64,000 nt of DNA from Caballeronia sp. INDeC2 (GTDB taxonomy: Bacteria > Pseudomonadota > Gammaproteobacteria > Burkholderiales > Burkholderiaceae): NCBI RefSeq assembly GCF_023631325.1, contig NZ_JALQDG010000042.1, forward strand, positions 186,001 to 250,000. Reading direction: 5' to 3'. Below, in pieces: positions 34,612 through 45,284 of this stretch. The notes under the pieces are model-generated. The model searched no databases. It was not told the DNA's origin and saw only the letters and a list, made by a program, of their open reading frames with translations. Every line of letters begins with the position of its first letter. Within the stretch, counting starts at the first letter, position 1. Both the position numbers and the translations under genes were made by a program.

Positions 34612-35516
34612 TGGCCGACGACGCTCAACTCCTCGCCTATGTCGACGGCGGCCTCTCTTCCGAGGAGCGTGAGGCGGTCGAAGCGCAGCTGCGCGAATCC
34701 GCCGAGGCGCGCAAGAAGCTCGCGCTATTGCGGGCATCGAAAGTCGATTACGCGGACGCGTTCGCGCAGCAGTCCTTGCCGCCCGTGCCGGCGTCGCTGC
34801 GGCTCGATATCGACGAGATGGTGCGCGCGCATCGTGCCGGCGGCGCCAACGAACCGTCGATGCCGGCAAGCGAGAAGGCATCGGCGAACGTCACGGCGCC
34901 GGTGCGCTCGCGCCTGCGCGGCGTGCCCGTGTGGCTCGCGGCGGCTTGCGTGGCGGGCGCGTTCATGGTCGGCCAGTTCGTGCATGTCGGGTCGCTGTTC
35001 GCCCCGGGGCACCCGAACGCGGGCGGCGCGCAAATGGCCAGCGCCGATGTCTCGCCGTGGGTCGCCGCGGCCGTCGGCTACCAGAAACTCTATACACGCG
35101 AGACGGTCGGCTATCGCCAGGACGATCCCGCCCTCGCGGCGAAGGTCGTCGACGACATTCGTCGCGACGACCGGCTGGCGCTGCGCGTGCCCGACCTGAG
35201 CAGCGCGGGACTCACCTTCAAGTCCGTGCAGCGGCTACGCTTCAACAACAAGCCGCTGGTGCAGATCGTCTATCTGCCGCAGAAAGGGCCACCGATCGCA
35301 CTATGCGTGATGAAGGACACGCGCCCGGACCAGAGCGTCGCTTCCCGCACGGTCGATGCAATGGACGTCGCCACCTGGCGGCAGGGCGAACTGAGCTACG
35401 CGCTGATCGGCCAGTCGGGCGACGTGGATCTGGGCGCGCTCGGCAAGCGCATTGCCGATGCCGACATGGCGCCGCTTTTCAGCAAGGCCGCGCCAGCGGA
35501 AGAGCAAACCGGATAA
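34608..35516 (+). CDS. Transmembrane anti-sigma factor, copy 1
   Basis: A 302-residue protein. Residues 8-40 (LLAYVDGGLSSEEREAVEAQL) form the helical anti-sigma domain seen in ECF regulators; there is no HxxxCxxC zinc motif. A single membrane helix (about residues 107-127, VWLAAACVAGAFMVGQFVHV) leads to a periplasmic domain with FKSVQRLRFNNKPLVQIVYL. Its start overlaps the sigma stop, and two ATGs (34608, 34611) are possible. It should hold the sigma factor inactive until a periplasmic cue arrives. The periplasmic domain is closely repeated in the next gene. Confidence 0.87.
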   Translation: MMADDAQLLAYVDGGLSSEEREAVEAQLRESAEARKKLALLRASKVDYADAFAQQSLPPVPASLRLDIDEMVRAHRAGGANEPSMPASEKASANVTAPVRSRLRGVPVWLAAACVAGAFMVGQFVHVGSLFAPGHPNAGGAQMASADVSPWVAAAVGYQKLYTRETVGYRQDDPALAAKVVDDIRRDDRLALRVPDLSSAGLTFKSVQRLRFNNKPLVQIVYLPQKGPPIALCVMKDTRPDQSVASRTVDAMDVATWRQGELSYALIGQSGDVDLGALGKRIADADMAPLFSKAAPAEEQTG

Positions 35517-35540
35517 CGCGCGGTACAGCGTTTAGCGAAG

Positions 35541-35565
35541 GGAATAAACACGACGCACGAGTGTT
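35541..35565 (+). promoter_or_regulatory. ECF-type promoter of the second anti-sigma gene
   Basis: GGAATAA, 14 bases, TGTT, starting 24 bases after the first anti-sigma stop and about 110 bases before the ATG at 35676. A short hairpin (CTCCCTGG-TGTT-CCGGGAG, 35576-35594) follows in the presumed leader. Confidence 0.6.
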
Positions 35566-35675
35566 ATGTGAATGGCTCCCTGGTGTTCCGGGAGTGCGCG
35601 CCGCGCTTCGGGCCTTGACGGACAGCGCGGCACAGAGCGCTGCACAATAAGCCGCGAACAGCGCCGGACGGCCTT

Positions 35676-36626
35676 ATGAATTCGGACGACATCGAACTGC
35701 TGGCCTATGTGGACGGCGCGCTGTCCACGCATGAACGCGAGGCGGTCGAGCGCAAGCTCGCCGCATCGCCCGATGCGGCATTGCGTGCCAGGTGGCTCGC
35801 CGCGTCGCGTCTGCCTTACGCGCAGGCGTTCGCCGGGCAGCGTCTGCCGCCGGTGCCGCCCTCGCTCGAACGGATGGTCGACGGCATCGTGCACGCCGCA
35901 CGGCTCGATGCGTCCTCGGCGCACGGCATGGCGCGCCGCGTGTGCGCAAACGACGCCGGCCTCGACGTGCCGCGTTCCCGGACCAACGACGCGCGCAGGA
36001 CCGTCGGATCCGGTTGGCTCGCGGCGGCGTTCGTTGCGGGCGCGCTCGTCTGCGGACTCGCGTTGCACTTCGATCGGGACGACGCGCGCATCGGCATCGC
36101 TTCGACGACGGATGGCGCCGATGCCGCCGCGCCGTGGGTCGAAGCCGCCGCGCGCTATCAGCAGCTCTACAGCCGCGACACGCTCGCGAGCGTCGAAGCG
36201 GACCCCGCCTCGTCGAAAAAGACCGTCTCACGGATTCACCAGGACGACGCGCTGGCCATGAGCGTCCCCGATCTGCGCGCCTACGGCCTCGCCTTCAAGC
36301 GCGTGCAGCGGCTGCGCTTCAATGGCCGTCCGCTCGTGCAGATCGTCTATCTGCCCGAGCGCGGCGATCCCGTTGCGCTCTGCATGATGCGCGAGCCGCA
36401 ACCCGACGCGCGCCCCGCGAGCCATGCGATCGCGTCGATGGACGTCGTCACATGGCGGCGCGCCGAAATAGGCTACGCGCTCATCGGCGCAGCGGGCGGC
36501 GCGGGCCTCGACGCGCTCGCGCGTCATATCGCGGACGGCGACGCCGCGCCGCTCTTCGGCTCGATCGGCGGCGTGCCCGACGGGCTTCTCGTTCAATCGC
36601 GCGCCATGCTCGCGTCGGCGCAATAA
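35676..36626 (+). CDS. Transmembrane anti-sigma factor paralogue, copy 2
   Basis: A 316-residue protein with the same layout as copy 1: N-terminal LLAYVDGALSTHEREAVERKL, a membrane helix at about residues 110-131 and a periplasmic domain in which FKRVQRLRFNGRPLVQIVYL and DVVTWRRAEIGYALIGAAGG align closely with the first copy. It is a tandem duplication that has diverged, chiefly in the linker. It has its own ECF-signature promoter, so it is probably a second negative regulator or a sensor of a different cue. No sigma gene of its own is present. Confidence 0.83.
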   Translation: MNSDDIELLAYVDGALSTHEREAVERKLAASPDAALRARWLAASRLPYAQAFAGQRLPPVPPSLERMVDGIVHAARLDASSAHGMARRVCANDAGLDVPRSRTNDARRTVGSGWLAAAFVAGALVCGLALHFDRDDARIGIASTTDGADAAAPWVEAAARYQQLYSRDTLASVEADPASSKKTVSRIHQDDALAMSVPDLRAYGLAFKRVQRLRFNGRPLVQIVYLPERGDPVALCMMREPQPDARPASHAIASMDVVTWRRAEIGYALIGAAGGAGLDALARHIADGDAAPLFGSIGGVPDGLLVQSRAMLASAQ

Positions 36627-36659
36627 CACGGCATAAGCACGGCATAAGCACGGAATAAT
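36627..36659 (+). repeat. Three 11-base tandem repeats, the last forming a -35 box
   Basis: CACGGCATAAG occurs twice in tandem, followed by CACGGAATAAT. The third, altered copy supplies the GGAATAA of the ECF-type promoter at 36652-36676. Confidence 0.8.
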
Positions 36660-36676
36660 CGCGCCGCCCGGCTGTT
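36652..36676 (+). promoter_or_regulatory. ECF-type promoter of the FecR/sensor/kinase operon
   Basis: GGAATAA, 14 bases, TGTT. About 60 bases upstream of the preferred ATG at 36734. A TTG at 36680 would be too close to this element to be a start. Confidence 0.6.
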
Positions 36677-36733
36677 GAGTTGAAGAGACCGGCATTCGCC
36701 GGGTTCGAACGCTTCTTCACCCGGCAGCAGAGC

Positions 36734-37576
36734 ATGGTTCATCGATCGCACCTCTGGATAACGGCACTCTCGATCGCGCTGACGCTGACGTCGCCGGCGC
36801 ACGCGGACTGGACGCTCGCGCGCGCCGATGCGCCCGTCGCCGTGGTGCGTGGCGCGAACGTGAGCGCGGCGCATGCGGGCGACCGTCTGCGCGACGGCGA
36901 TCTGCTCGAATCGGGCGACGGCGTGGTGCATCTGCAGGACGAGCACGGCACGCTCGCCGCACTCGGTCCGCAGACGCGGGCGATGCTCACCGCCGACGCG
37001 CATGTCGCGCTGCTTCGAGGCTGGCTCAAGATCGCCGCCGCGGCGTGCGCGCCGCCGTCCTGCGCGACGACACCCGTCACGCCGCGCGTCGATACGGAGC
37101 GCGGGGCCATCGACATCGGCGCGAACGCGGCGGCGATCGTCGCCACGCGCGACGACGCCATCGACATCTTCAGCGAAACAGGCGCGCAAAGCTTCGCGGC
37201 AAAGCCGCCCGCCACGATCGCCGACGGCCGCTTCGCGAGCATCGATGCGCGCGCACGCCTGCAACGGTCGGCGCGTCCGCCGGATGCGTTCATCGCGGCC
37301 ATGCCCGTGCCGTTTCGCGACGCATTGCAGCCGCTCGCGCGCCCGGTGCCTCCGGCGAGCACGACGCCGTCGCGCGCCGTGACCTACGACGACATCGCGC
37401 CGTGGCTCGTCAGCACGCTGCCCGCGCGCAAGACCTTTCCCGCGCGCTTCCGTTCGCGCCTCGCCGACGCCGCGTTCCGCCGCGACATAGGCACGCATCT
37501 GAAAGCGCTGCCCGACTGGCGCGCCCTGCTCTATCCGCCGACGCGTTCCGGCGTTCGCCGCGCGCGCTATCCATAA
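36734..37576 (+). CDS. FecR-domain periplasmic protein
   Basis: A 280-residue exported protein. The ATG at 36734 gives a Sec signal peptide (MVHRSHLWITALSIALTLTS with AHA cleavage). The next 80 residues resemble a FecR domain: VVRGANVSAAHAGDRLRDGD, LLESGDGVVHLQDEHGT and ALGPQTRAMLTADAHVALLR. The C-terminal part is proline/arginine-rich without a recognised domain. FecR domains act in signal transduction or as peptidoglycan/ligand-binding surfaces. It heads the operon with the heme sensor and kinase, and may be a periplasmic ligand-sensing partner of these or of the anti-sigma factors. Confidence 0.8.
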   Translation: MVHRSHLWITALSIALTLTSPAHADWTLARADAPVAVVRGANVSAAHAGDRLRDGDLLESGDGVVHLQDEHGTLAALGPQTRAMLTADAHVALLRGWLKIAAAACAPPSCATTPVTPRVDTERGAIDIGANAAAIVATRDDAIDIFSETGAQSFAAKPPATIADGRFASIDARARLQRSARPPDAFIAAMPVPFRDALQPLARPVPPASTTPSRAVTYDDIAPWLVSTLPARKTFPARFRSRLADAAFRRDIGTHLKALPDWRALLYPPTRSGVRRARYP

Positions 37577-37594
37577 GCACGATCCGTCATCGCC

Positions 37595-38488
37595 ATGAAG
37601 CTCAGACTCTCGCTCAGCGTCAAGTTCAACCTCGTCTTTCTCGTCGTCTTCGCGCTCGCGCTGGCCGCGATCGGCGCAGTCTCCGATCGCCTCCTGCAAC
37701 AGCAGGCGATGGAGGAAACCGTGCATGACGCGAACATCCTCGCGAGCGCGGCCTCGTCGATGCAGAACTACACGGCGGCGCACATCACGCCGCTGCTCGC
37801 GACGCAGATCAAATACTGCTTCGTGCCCGAGTCGATTCCCGCCTTCTCGGCCATCGAAATGCTCGACCTGCTGGAGAAGGACTTCCCCAATTTCTCCTAC
37901 AAGTCGACGATGCTCAATCCGACCAACCCGCGCGACCGCCCGACCGACTGGGAAGCCGACGTGATCCGTCATCTGCACGATCATCCGCAACTTAAGCTCA
38001 TGTCCGGCGAACGCGATGCACCCGGCGGCCGTGCGCTCTATCTCGCGCGCCCGAGCCGCATCACCGACGCCGCGTGCATGCAGTGTCACAGCACGCCGAG
38101 CGCCGCGCCCGCCACCGTCATCGAGAAGTACGGCACGGCGAACGGCTTCGGCTGGACCATGAACGAAGTGATCGGCGCGGAGTTCGTGTCGGTGCCGATG
38201 GCGCAGCCCATCGCGCGCGGCCGGGCGGTGTGGCGCACGTTCATGCTTTCGCTGACGGGCGTGTTCGCGGTCGTGCTGATCGTGATGAACGTGATGGTGC
38301 ACGTGCTCGTCACGCGGCCGATCCGCTCGCTGTCGCACGCCGCCGACGAAATGAGCCTCGGCAAGCTCGACACCGCCATCCTGCCGACCGGCGGCTCCGA
38401 CGAGATCGCATCGCTTGCCGTGTCGTTCGGGCGGATGCAGACGAGTCTCGTCGAAGCCTTCCGTATCCTCGACGAAGAGCAGGCCTAG
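37595..38488 (+). CDS. Membrane sensor with Tll0287-like heme-c domain and HAMP
   Basis: A 297-residue inner-membrane protein. An N-terminal helix (FNLVFLVVFALALAAIGAV) precedes a periplasmic domain of about 190 residues containing a CMQCH heme-attachment motif at residues 161-165 and the DUF3365/Tll0287 pattern around SYKSTMLNPTNPRDRPTDWE. A second helix (LTGVFAVVLIVMNVMVHVLV) and a HAMP-like segment (TRPIRSLSHAADEMSLGKLD) end the protein, with no kinase or methyl-accepting output. The next gene, three bases on, is a kinase with no sensor. The two probably form a split receptor kinase sensing redox, oxygen or a small ligand through heme c. Confidence 0.87.
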   Translation: MKLRLSLSVKFNLVFLVVFALALAAIGAVSDRLLQQQAMEETVHDANILASAASSMQNYTAAHITPLLATQIKYCFVPESIPAFSAIEMLDLLEKDFPNFSYKSTMLNPTNPRDRPTDWEADVIRHLHDHPQLKLMSGERDAPGGRALYLARPSRITDAACMQCHSTPSAAPATVIEKYGTANGFGWTMNEVIGAEFVSVPMAQPIARGRAVWRTFMLSLTGVFAVVLIVMNVMVHVLVTRPIRSLSHAADEMSLGKLDTAILPTGGSDEIASLAVSFGRMQTSLVEAFRILDEEQA

Positions 38489-38491
38489 CCG

Positions 38492-39849
<1,358 letters not shown>

Positions 39850-39853
<4 letters not shown>

Positions 39854-40398
39854 TCCGCATCGTCGAGCAGATGCAGGAAGAGACCCGCATCGAGCGCGCC
39901 TTCGTGCACATGCGTCTCGTCTCGCCCTGTCCACCATGCGCTGCCGCCGTCGTAATGCACCGAGTAAAAGGGTTGCGTGCGCAAGACGGTTAGTTGCTTC
40001 TCGAATACGGTGAGCGAAAACGACGGCGCGAGCGTCGAGAGCGCGAGCGCGCAGGCTTCGTCGTGCCACGATGAAGCGCCCGGGCGCGATTCGCCGTCGA
40101 TGCGTTGCGCGATCACGAACGGAAAATAGCGCCCCACGGCATCGATGCCCGGCATGAGCACGCCCGCGCACGCACATTCATCCACGACGGAAGCACTCGC
40201 GCAAAAGCGCCACACGGGCATCGCGAGATAGCGTTCGAGCCAGTCGTCCGGATGACGTTTGCGCGCGGCGAGCAAGCCGTGTTGCAGCCACGCGTCCCAG
40301 CGTTCGACGAATACATCGGACAGGCCGCGACCGACGAAATCCCCATGCGTGCGCACCTTTCCATAAAAGCCCGCGCCGATTCGATCTCTCACGTTCAT
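39850..40398 (-). CDS. tagF: T6SS-associated protein TagF (ImpM)
   Basis: A 182-residue protein of the TagF/ImpM family. The N-terminus GAGFYGKVRTHGDFVGRGL is the family signature ('GfyGKlPsrGDFv'), followed by WLERYLAMPVWRFCASA and GVLMPGIDAVGRYFPFVIA. In Pseudomonas TagF represses T6SS firing through Fha independently of kinase PpkA. It is the last gene of the leftward T6SS operon; its ATG overlaps tssM as ATGA and its stop codon overlaps the kinase stop on the opposite strand. Confidence 0.92.
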
Positions 40399-43300
40399 AG
40401 CGAAGCCGGGCAACGAAAGGCATTGAGCACGCCCGCGCGGAACGGGTTGTTCACGCTGCCGGCGACGAGCGCGAGCGCGACCTTGCCGCCATCGAACGAT
40501 GCCGTGAAGTGGTCGGGCTGACCGGCCTGCTGAATGCGCACATTGTCGAAGAGACGAAACAGCGCCCACGGTCCGTCCGCGCGCGGCGTCGCGCCGTTCG
40601 CGGGATCGAGCTCGACGTGCGCCTGCCCCGTGCCCTTGCCGCTCGGCCACTGGAACGCGGCGGTGGCGTTCGGCGCGTCGCTCGACGCGGTGAGCTGCGT
40701 GCCGTCGACATCGAGCATGAAGCGCTTCACCGACGGATCGAGCGACGCCACTTTGGCCGAGAAGCGCACGGAGACGTCGCGCCCGCCGTCGCGAAACAGC
40801 GCATCGCGCAGCATCGCCGCGCGCTGGAACTGCACGGGGACATCGTCGGGAATACCGAGCGCCTTCGCTTCCGGACGCCATTTCCACACCGCGCCCGACG
40901 TGTCGATGCGGTTCTGCAGGTTCTTCTGAAAGAACGCGTCGATCAGGCCGCCCGGCGCGAGCACGCGCGCGAAGTCGTCGGGCGCGGCATCGCGCGTCGA
41001 GTTCTTCGCGAGCGGATAGCGGCCGTCGAGCGCCTGCCTGCACGCGGGCGCGACCGTCGACGCCCACAGCGACTGCAACTGCGCGCGCTGGCTCTGGATC
41101 TGCACGGTATCGGCGTTGCCCGCGACGCCTTGCAGCACCGCCGCGACCGGCGCGGGCGCGTTCTGCGACATCAGCTTGAGACGATCGAGCGGACCTGTGG
41201 CGGGCAGCGGCAGCGACTGCTTGCGCGCGGTGTCTTCCGCCTGCAAGGTCGATGCCGCATCTTTCAGCGCATTGATGATGTCGTCGAGCGGTGCGCCCGC
41301 AAGATCGTGCAGCGCCTGAAAGTGCGTATCGACGAGCGTGGGCGCGGCGGGCCGATCCGTATCGACGCCTATGCTCTGCTTGATCGTATCGAGCTTGCCG
41401 GGCTGCGCGGCAGGCGGCGTTAGAGTCGTCTCGCGCGCGATGGCCTGAATCAGCGCGCGCAGCGGCGAATTCGGCGAGCCGAGCAGATTGGCGACACGCG
41501 CGCCCTCGTCCGGCGCGGTGAACGGCACGACGCCGATATCCGCGAGCAGCGCATCCCACTCGCGAATGGCTTCCTCGCTGTAGAGCCTCGTGAGCGCGGC
41601 GCGCAGCGTGTCGGCGTTCTGCGCATTCTGTGGATCCTCGCGCGACTGTCCGTTGCCCAGCACCCAGTCATCCTTCGTGAGATTGGCGAGCGCGCCTTCG
41701 CGCAGCCGCGCGAACGCCTCGAAGCCTTCACGCGTATAGGCCCCGTCGATGCCCTGCGTGAGCGGCGCGCCGCTCTTTCTCACGAATACGATCTGCCCGC
41801 TCGGCCCCGCCGCCTTCGCGACGCTGAACGCCGGCAAACGCTGCTGCGCGAGCTGCTGCCGGATGCGTCCGTCGAGCCGCTGCGCGAGCGGCACGCGATC
41901 GAGGACGGCGCGCGCCTGCGCGATCAGGCTTTGATCGAGCGGCAGGTTCGAATCGAACTGACCGCGCCGGAACAGCGCCTGCAAATGACGTTCGACGTTC
42001 GCGCGCTGCGTGTCGCTGGCGTTTTTCATGGAGCCGTCGCGCCATGTGCGCATTGCCCAGACCTGCAACGCGTCCGGATCGAAATGCGACGGATCGCCGA
42101 GCATCAGATACGCGCGCAGCGATTCGTAGAGCGTGGCGGGATCTTCCGCATTGGCGTGGCGCAACTGATCCTCCATGCGCTGCACGACCACCGGCAGCAA
42201 GGTCTGCCGCAAGAGACGCTCATACAGACGCTGCGCCTCCAGGCCGAGCTTTTCGCGCTGATCGAGACCGAGGCTCGTCCACCACGGCGCATCGCGCGAG
42301 ACGCGCTCCGCTTCGCCGCCGGGCAATTCGCGCGCCGCGTCGAGCAGCGGCAGCACCGCGAGCGGCGTATCGCCCGCGCTGGTCTGCTTCGCGCGCTGCG
42401 CGACCGCGGCAATCTGCTGACGGCTTTCATCGACGAAACGGCGGTTCGCGCGATCGCTCGCGACGAGGCCGATCAGACCCGCCGCCAGCAGCACGCCGAT
42501 CGCGCCGATCGCCGCTCGCTGCATGCGCGAACGCCGCCGCTCTGCACGCGGATCGCTGCCCGCGATGCCCTGCTCCGCGAAGATCACGTCGCGCAGCAAG
42601 CGCTTGACGAAGTACGCGCGCCCGCTCGATGCATCCGCCATCACGACTTCGCGGCGCAGGCCGAGCGTGGCGGCCATCGCGCTCATCATGCGGTCGAGCG
42701 GACGGCCGCTCTGCGTGCCGCTCGTGAAGTAGACGCCGCGCAGCAACGCGGCGCGCGCGAATCGCGAGTCGCCGAACGCGTCTTCGAGAAAACGCTGCAA
42801 CGCGTGCTCGATACCCGCGAACTGCTGCGGAAACGAGTAGATCAGCGCGCGGCGGCGCACGTCGGTTTCCTGCTGCATGCGCTGCAGCACGCGGTCCTGC
42901 AATTGCCCATGCAGCAGGCGGAACTCGGCGGGAAAACGCGCGATCGGCGTATCGCCTTCGGGCGCGTTCGTCTCCGATGCGAGCGGGAATGTCACGCCCC
43001 ACACTTGCTCGCGCTCGTCGCGGCCGAAGTCGTCGAAGTATTCGGAGAAGCCCGCGAGCATGTCGCTCTTGGTGACGATCACGTACACCGGCAGGCGCAC
43101 GCCGAGCTCGTGGTTCAATTCGGCAAGACGCTCACGGATCGTCACCGCATGCGCGGCGCGCGCCTCGTCGGACTGTTGCAGCAGATCGGCGGCGGATACG
43201 ACCGCCATCACGCCGTCGAGCGGACGGCGCGGACGATACTTGCGCAGCAGGCCGAGAAAGCCGAGCCACGCGCCACGGTCGGCTCGTTCGTGGCTGTCTT

Positions 43301-43922
43301 GCGTCGTGAAGCGACCTGCCGTGTCGAGCAGCACGGCGTCGTCCGTGAACCACCAGTCGCAATTGCGCGTGCCGCCGACGCCGCTCACGGCCTGCGCGCC
43401 GAGCCGGTCCGCGAGCGGAAAGCGCAGGCCCGAGTGCGCGAGCGCGGTGGTCTTGCCCGCGCCGGGCGCGCCGACGAACATGTACCACGGCAGATCGTAG
43501 AGCGTCTCGCGGCGCGGCGAAAGCCACGGAAGCCACGCGCGCACGCCTCGTCCCGATGCGCCATGGGTCTCGCGCAGCGTCTTCAGCGCGTCCTCGAAGC
43601 GCGTGCGCAGCGCGACGAGATCGGCGTCGGCGGCCTTGCGCGCGGGGTCGGGCGCGCGTCTGGCGGGGTCGAGCGCGTCCGCGACGAGGCCCTGCACGAA
43701 CTGCGATCCGGCAATGCGCGTCTTCGCGACACGCACGCCCCAATAGAGCGCCCAGCACGCGAAGACGAGCGCGACGGCGAGCCAGCGGTGCGCGGGACGC
43801 TCCAGCGGCGCGCGGCCGTCGAACGCGACGAGCGGCCCGTAGAACCACACGAGCGCCGCCAGCGCGAGCACGCCCGCGAACGAGACGACGGCAGGCTTCT
43901 TCAAGGCATCGATCCACTTCAT
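40395..43922 (-). CDS. tssM: T6SS membrane complex protein TssM (IcmF)
   Basis: A 1175-residue inner-membrane protein. Two N-terminal helices (residues about 12-32 and 47-63) precede a cytoplasmic NTPase domain with Walker A GAPGAGKT at 151-158. A third helix near residue 470 (AIGAIGVLLAAGLIGLVA) leads to the large periplasmic part with the IcmF-related and DUF1215-type C-terminal regions (FDNVRIQQAG, FRCPASL). Length is normal. Its start overlaps tssL as ATGA. It forms the envelope-spanning channel with TssL; the usual TssJ partner is not encoded in the window. Confidence 0.95.
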   Translation of the reverse strand: MKWIDALKKPAVVSFAGVLALAALVWFYGPLVAFDGRAPLERPAHRWLAVALVFACWALYWGVRVAKTRIAGSQFVQGLVADALDPARRAPDPARKAADADLVALRTRFEDALKTLRETHGASGRGVRAWLPWLSPRRETLYDLPWYMFVGAPGAGKTTALAHSGLRFPLADRLGAQAVSGVGGTRNCDWWFTDDAVLLDTAGRFTTQDSHERADRGAWLGFLGLLRKYRPRRPLDGVMAVVSAADLLQQSDEARAAHAVTIRERLAELNHELGVRLPVYVIVTKSDMLAGFSEYFDDFGRDEREQVWGVTFPLASETNAPEGDTPIARFPAEFRLLHGQLQDRVLQRMQQETDVRRRALIYSFPQQFAGIEHALQRFLEDAFGDSRFARAALLRGVYFTSGTQSGRPLDRMMSAMAATLGLRREVVMADASSGRAYFVKRLLRDVIFAEQGIAGSDPRAERRRSRMQRAAIGAIGVLLAAGLIGLVASDRANRRFVDESRQQIAAVAQRAKQTSAGDTPLAVLPLLDAARELPGGEAERVSRDAPWWTSLGLDQREKLGLEAQRLYERLLRQTLLPVVVQRMEDQLRHANAEDPATLYESLRAYLMLGDPSHFDPDALQVWAMRTWRDGSMKNASDTQRANVERHLQALFRRGQFDSNLPLDQSLIAQARAVLDRVPLAQRLDGRIRQQLAQQRLPAFSVAKAAGPSGQIVFVRKSGAPLTQGIDGAYTREGFEAFARLREGALANLTKDDWVLGNGQSREDPQNAQNADTLRAALTRLYSEEAIREWDALLADIGVVPFTAPDEGARVANLLGSPNSPLRALIQAIARETTLTPPAAQPGKLDTIKQSIGVDTDRPAAPTLVDTHFQALHDLAGAPLDDIINALKDAASTLQAEDTARKQSLPLPATGPLDRLKLMSQNAPAPVAAVLQGVAGNADTVQIQSQRAQLQSLWASTVAPACRQALDGRYPLAKNSTRDAAPDDFARVLAPGGLIDAFFQKNLQNRIDTSGAVWKWRPEAKALGIPDDVPVQFQRAAMLRDALFRDGGRDVSVRFSAKVASLDPSVKRFMLDVDGTQLTASSDAPNATAAFQWPSGKGTGQAHVELDPANGATPRADGPWALFRLFDNVRIQQAGQPDHFTASFDGGKVALALVAGSVNNPFRAGVLNAFRCPASL

Positions 43923-45256
43923 GGCGCGGCTCCCGGCGAAAGAATGTCGATGGTCACGCGGCGATTGCGCGCGCGCCCGGCGGCGTCGCCGTTCGATGCG
44001 ACCGGCTCCGTGTCGCCGCGTCCTTCCGCGGTGATGCGCGCCGGATCGGGCAGCTTCGCGGCGAGCATCGCGCGCACGGTGTCCGCGCGCGCCTGCGACA
44101 GCGCGACGTTCGACGCAAAGCGCGCCGACACGATGCGCTGGTCGTCCGTATGCCCGATCACGACGACATTGCCCGGCTTGTCGCGCAATGCCTCGCCGAT
44201 GCGTTGTACGAGCGGCACGAAATGCGCATCGAGATCGGCGCTGCCGGACGCGAAAATCTGCGTGCCGCTCGCGGTGTTGTTGAGGGTGACGCTCGTGCGG
44301 TCCGCCGACTCGCCGACCGTGACGAGCCCTTGCGCGATCTCCGGCGCGAGAAAGCCGCTCAGCGCGGACGCGAGCTTGGGCGCCGCCTGCGTCTTCGCGG
44401 CAAGTACCGGCGCGGGCGCGACGCGAATCGAACGCATCGCGGCGAACACCGGATCGGAGAACGCGTTGATGCGCAGCCCGAGCACGAGGCTCGCCGTCAT
44501 CAGCACGACGGCCGCGAGCGCCAGCGCGACCCACAGCGGCAGAAAACCGAGCAGCCGTTTGCGTTCGCGTTCGGCGGGCCGCCAGTGCGGCGAGAGCGCG
44601 CGCTCCGCCGCGCCGCGTTGCGCGCGGATCATCTGTTCGAGCCGTTCGCGGATCTCGTCGAGCTGCCGCTTGCCGCCTTCGATGAGGCGATAACGCCCGT
44701 CGAAGCCGAGCGCGAGCATCACATAGATCAGTTCGAGCATGTCGATATCGACCGCCGGCGTCTGGGCCAGCCGTTGCAGGATCACGAACAGCCGCTCGCC
44801 GCCCGACGCCTCGTTGTGAAACGTGACGAGCAGGCTGCGACGGCCCCACACGCCCGCGCCCCAGGGCGTCGCCGCGATGGCTTCGTCGATGAAGGTGCAC
44901 AGGCAATAGCGCGCCGGGCCGAGCCGCGCATCGGGCACGCCGAACGCGCGGCCATCGGCTTCGAACTTGCGCACCATCCGGATCAACTGCGTGCGCAAGG
45001 CGTCGAGGTCCGGGTGACTCGCGAGACGCCGCAGCGGCAGCGCGAGTTCGAGCAACGGATTGGCCGCGCGCAGCAGTGGATTGCGCGCCGCGATCGATGC
45101 GTCGAGCGGCGCGAGCGCTTCCACGTTCGGCGTTTTCCGATTCGGCTCGGATTCGGCAATACGCTCGCGCTTGCGGCCCGGCGTCGGCATGCGGATGGTG
45201 CGCGCCGCATCGAGGAACGCTGCGTCGTCGAGCGGCGGATTGGATTCGTTGGTCAT
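43919..45256 (-). CDS. tssL: T6SS protein TssL with C-terminal OmpA-like domain
   Basis: A 445-residue inner-membrane protein. Residues about 55-215 are the cytoplasmic DotU domain (NPLLRAANPLLELALPLRRL, CTFIDEAIAATPWG, YVMLALGFDGRYR). One membrane helix lies near 240-262, and an OmpA/MotB-like peptidoglycan-binding domain near 325-445 (GNVVVIGHTDDQR, LSQARADTVRAML, RARNRRVTI). I use the ATG at 45256 because AAGGAAG precedes it; an upstream ATG at 45301 would add 15 residues. The fused wall-binding domain may anchor the machine in place of TssJ/TagP-type proteins. Confidence 0.95.
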   Translation of the reverse strand: MTNESNPPLDDAAFLDAARTIRMPTPGRKRERIAESEPNRKTPNVEALAPLDASIAARNPLLRAANPLLELALPLRRLASHPDLDALRTQLIRMVRKFEADGRAFGVPDARLGPARYCLCTFIDEAIAATPWGAGVWGRRSLLVTFHNEASGGERLFVILQRLAQTPAVDIDMLELIYVMLALGFDGRYRLIEGGKRQLDEIRERLEQMIRAQRGAAERALSPHWRPAERERKRLLGFLPLWVALALAAVVLMTASLVLGLRINAFSDPVFAAMRSIRVAPAPVLAAKTQAAPKLASALSGFLAPEIAQGLVTVGESADRTSVTLNNTASGTQIFASGSADLDAHFVPLVQRIGEALRDKPGNVVVIGHTDDQRIVSARFASNVALSQARADTVRAMLAAKLPDPARITAEGRGDTEPVASNGDAAGRARNRRVTIDILSPGAAP

Positions 45257-45284
45257 GGGAAGACTTCCTTTGAGCGGCACGGCT

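Noticed and set aside
40845..40865. GGAATA-like sequence inside tssM
   Set aside because: Lies within coding sequence on the non-coding strand, lacks the third A/G match and a TGTT at the right spacing.
41931..44693. A 920-codon plus-strand frame opposite tssM and tssL
   Set aside because: GC-rich antisense shadow with biased composition; tssM and tssL are certain on the other strand.
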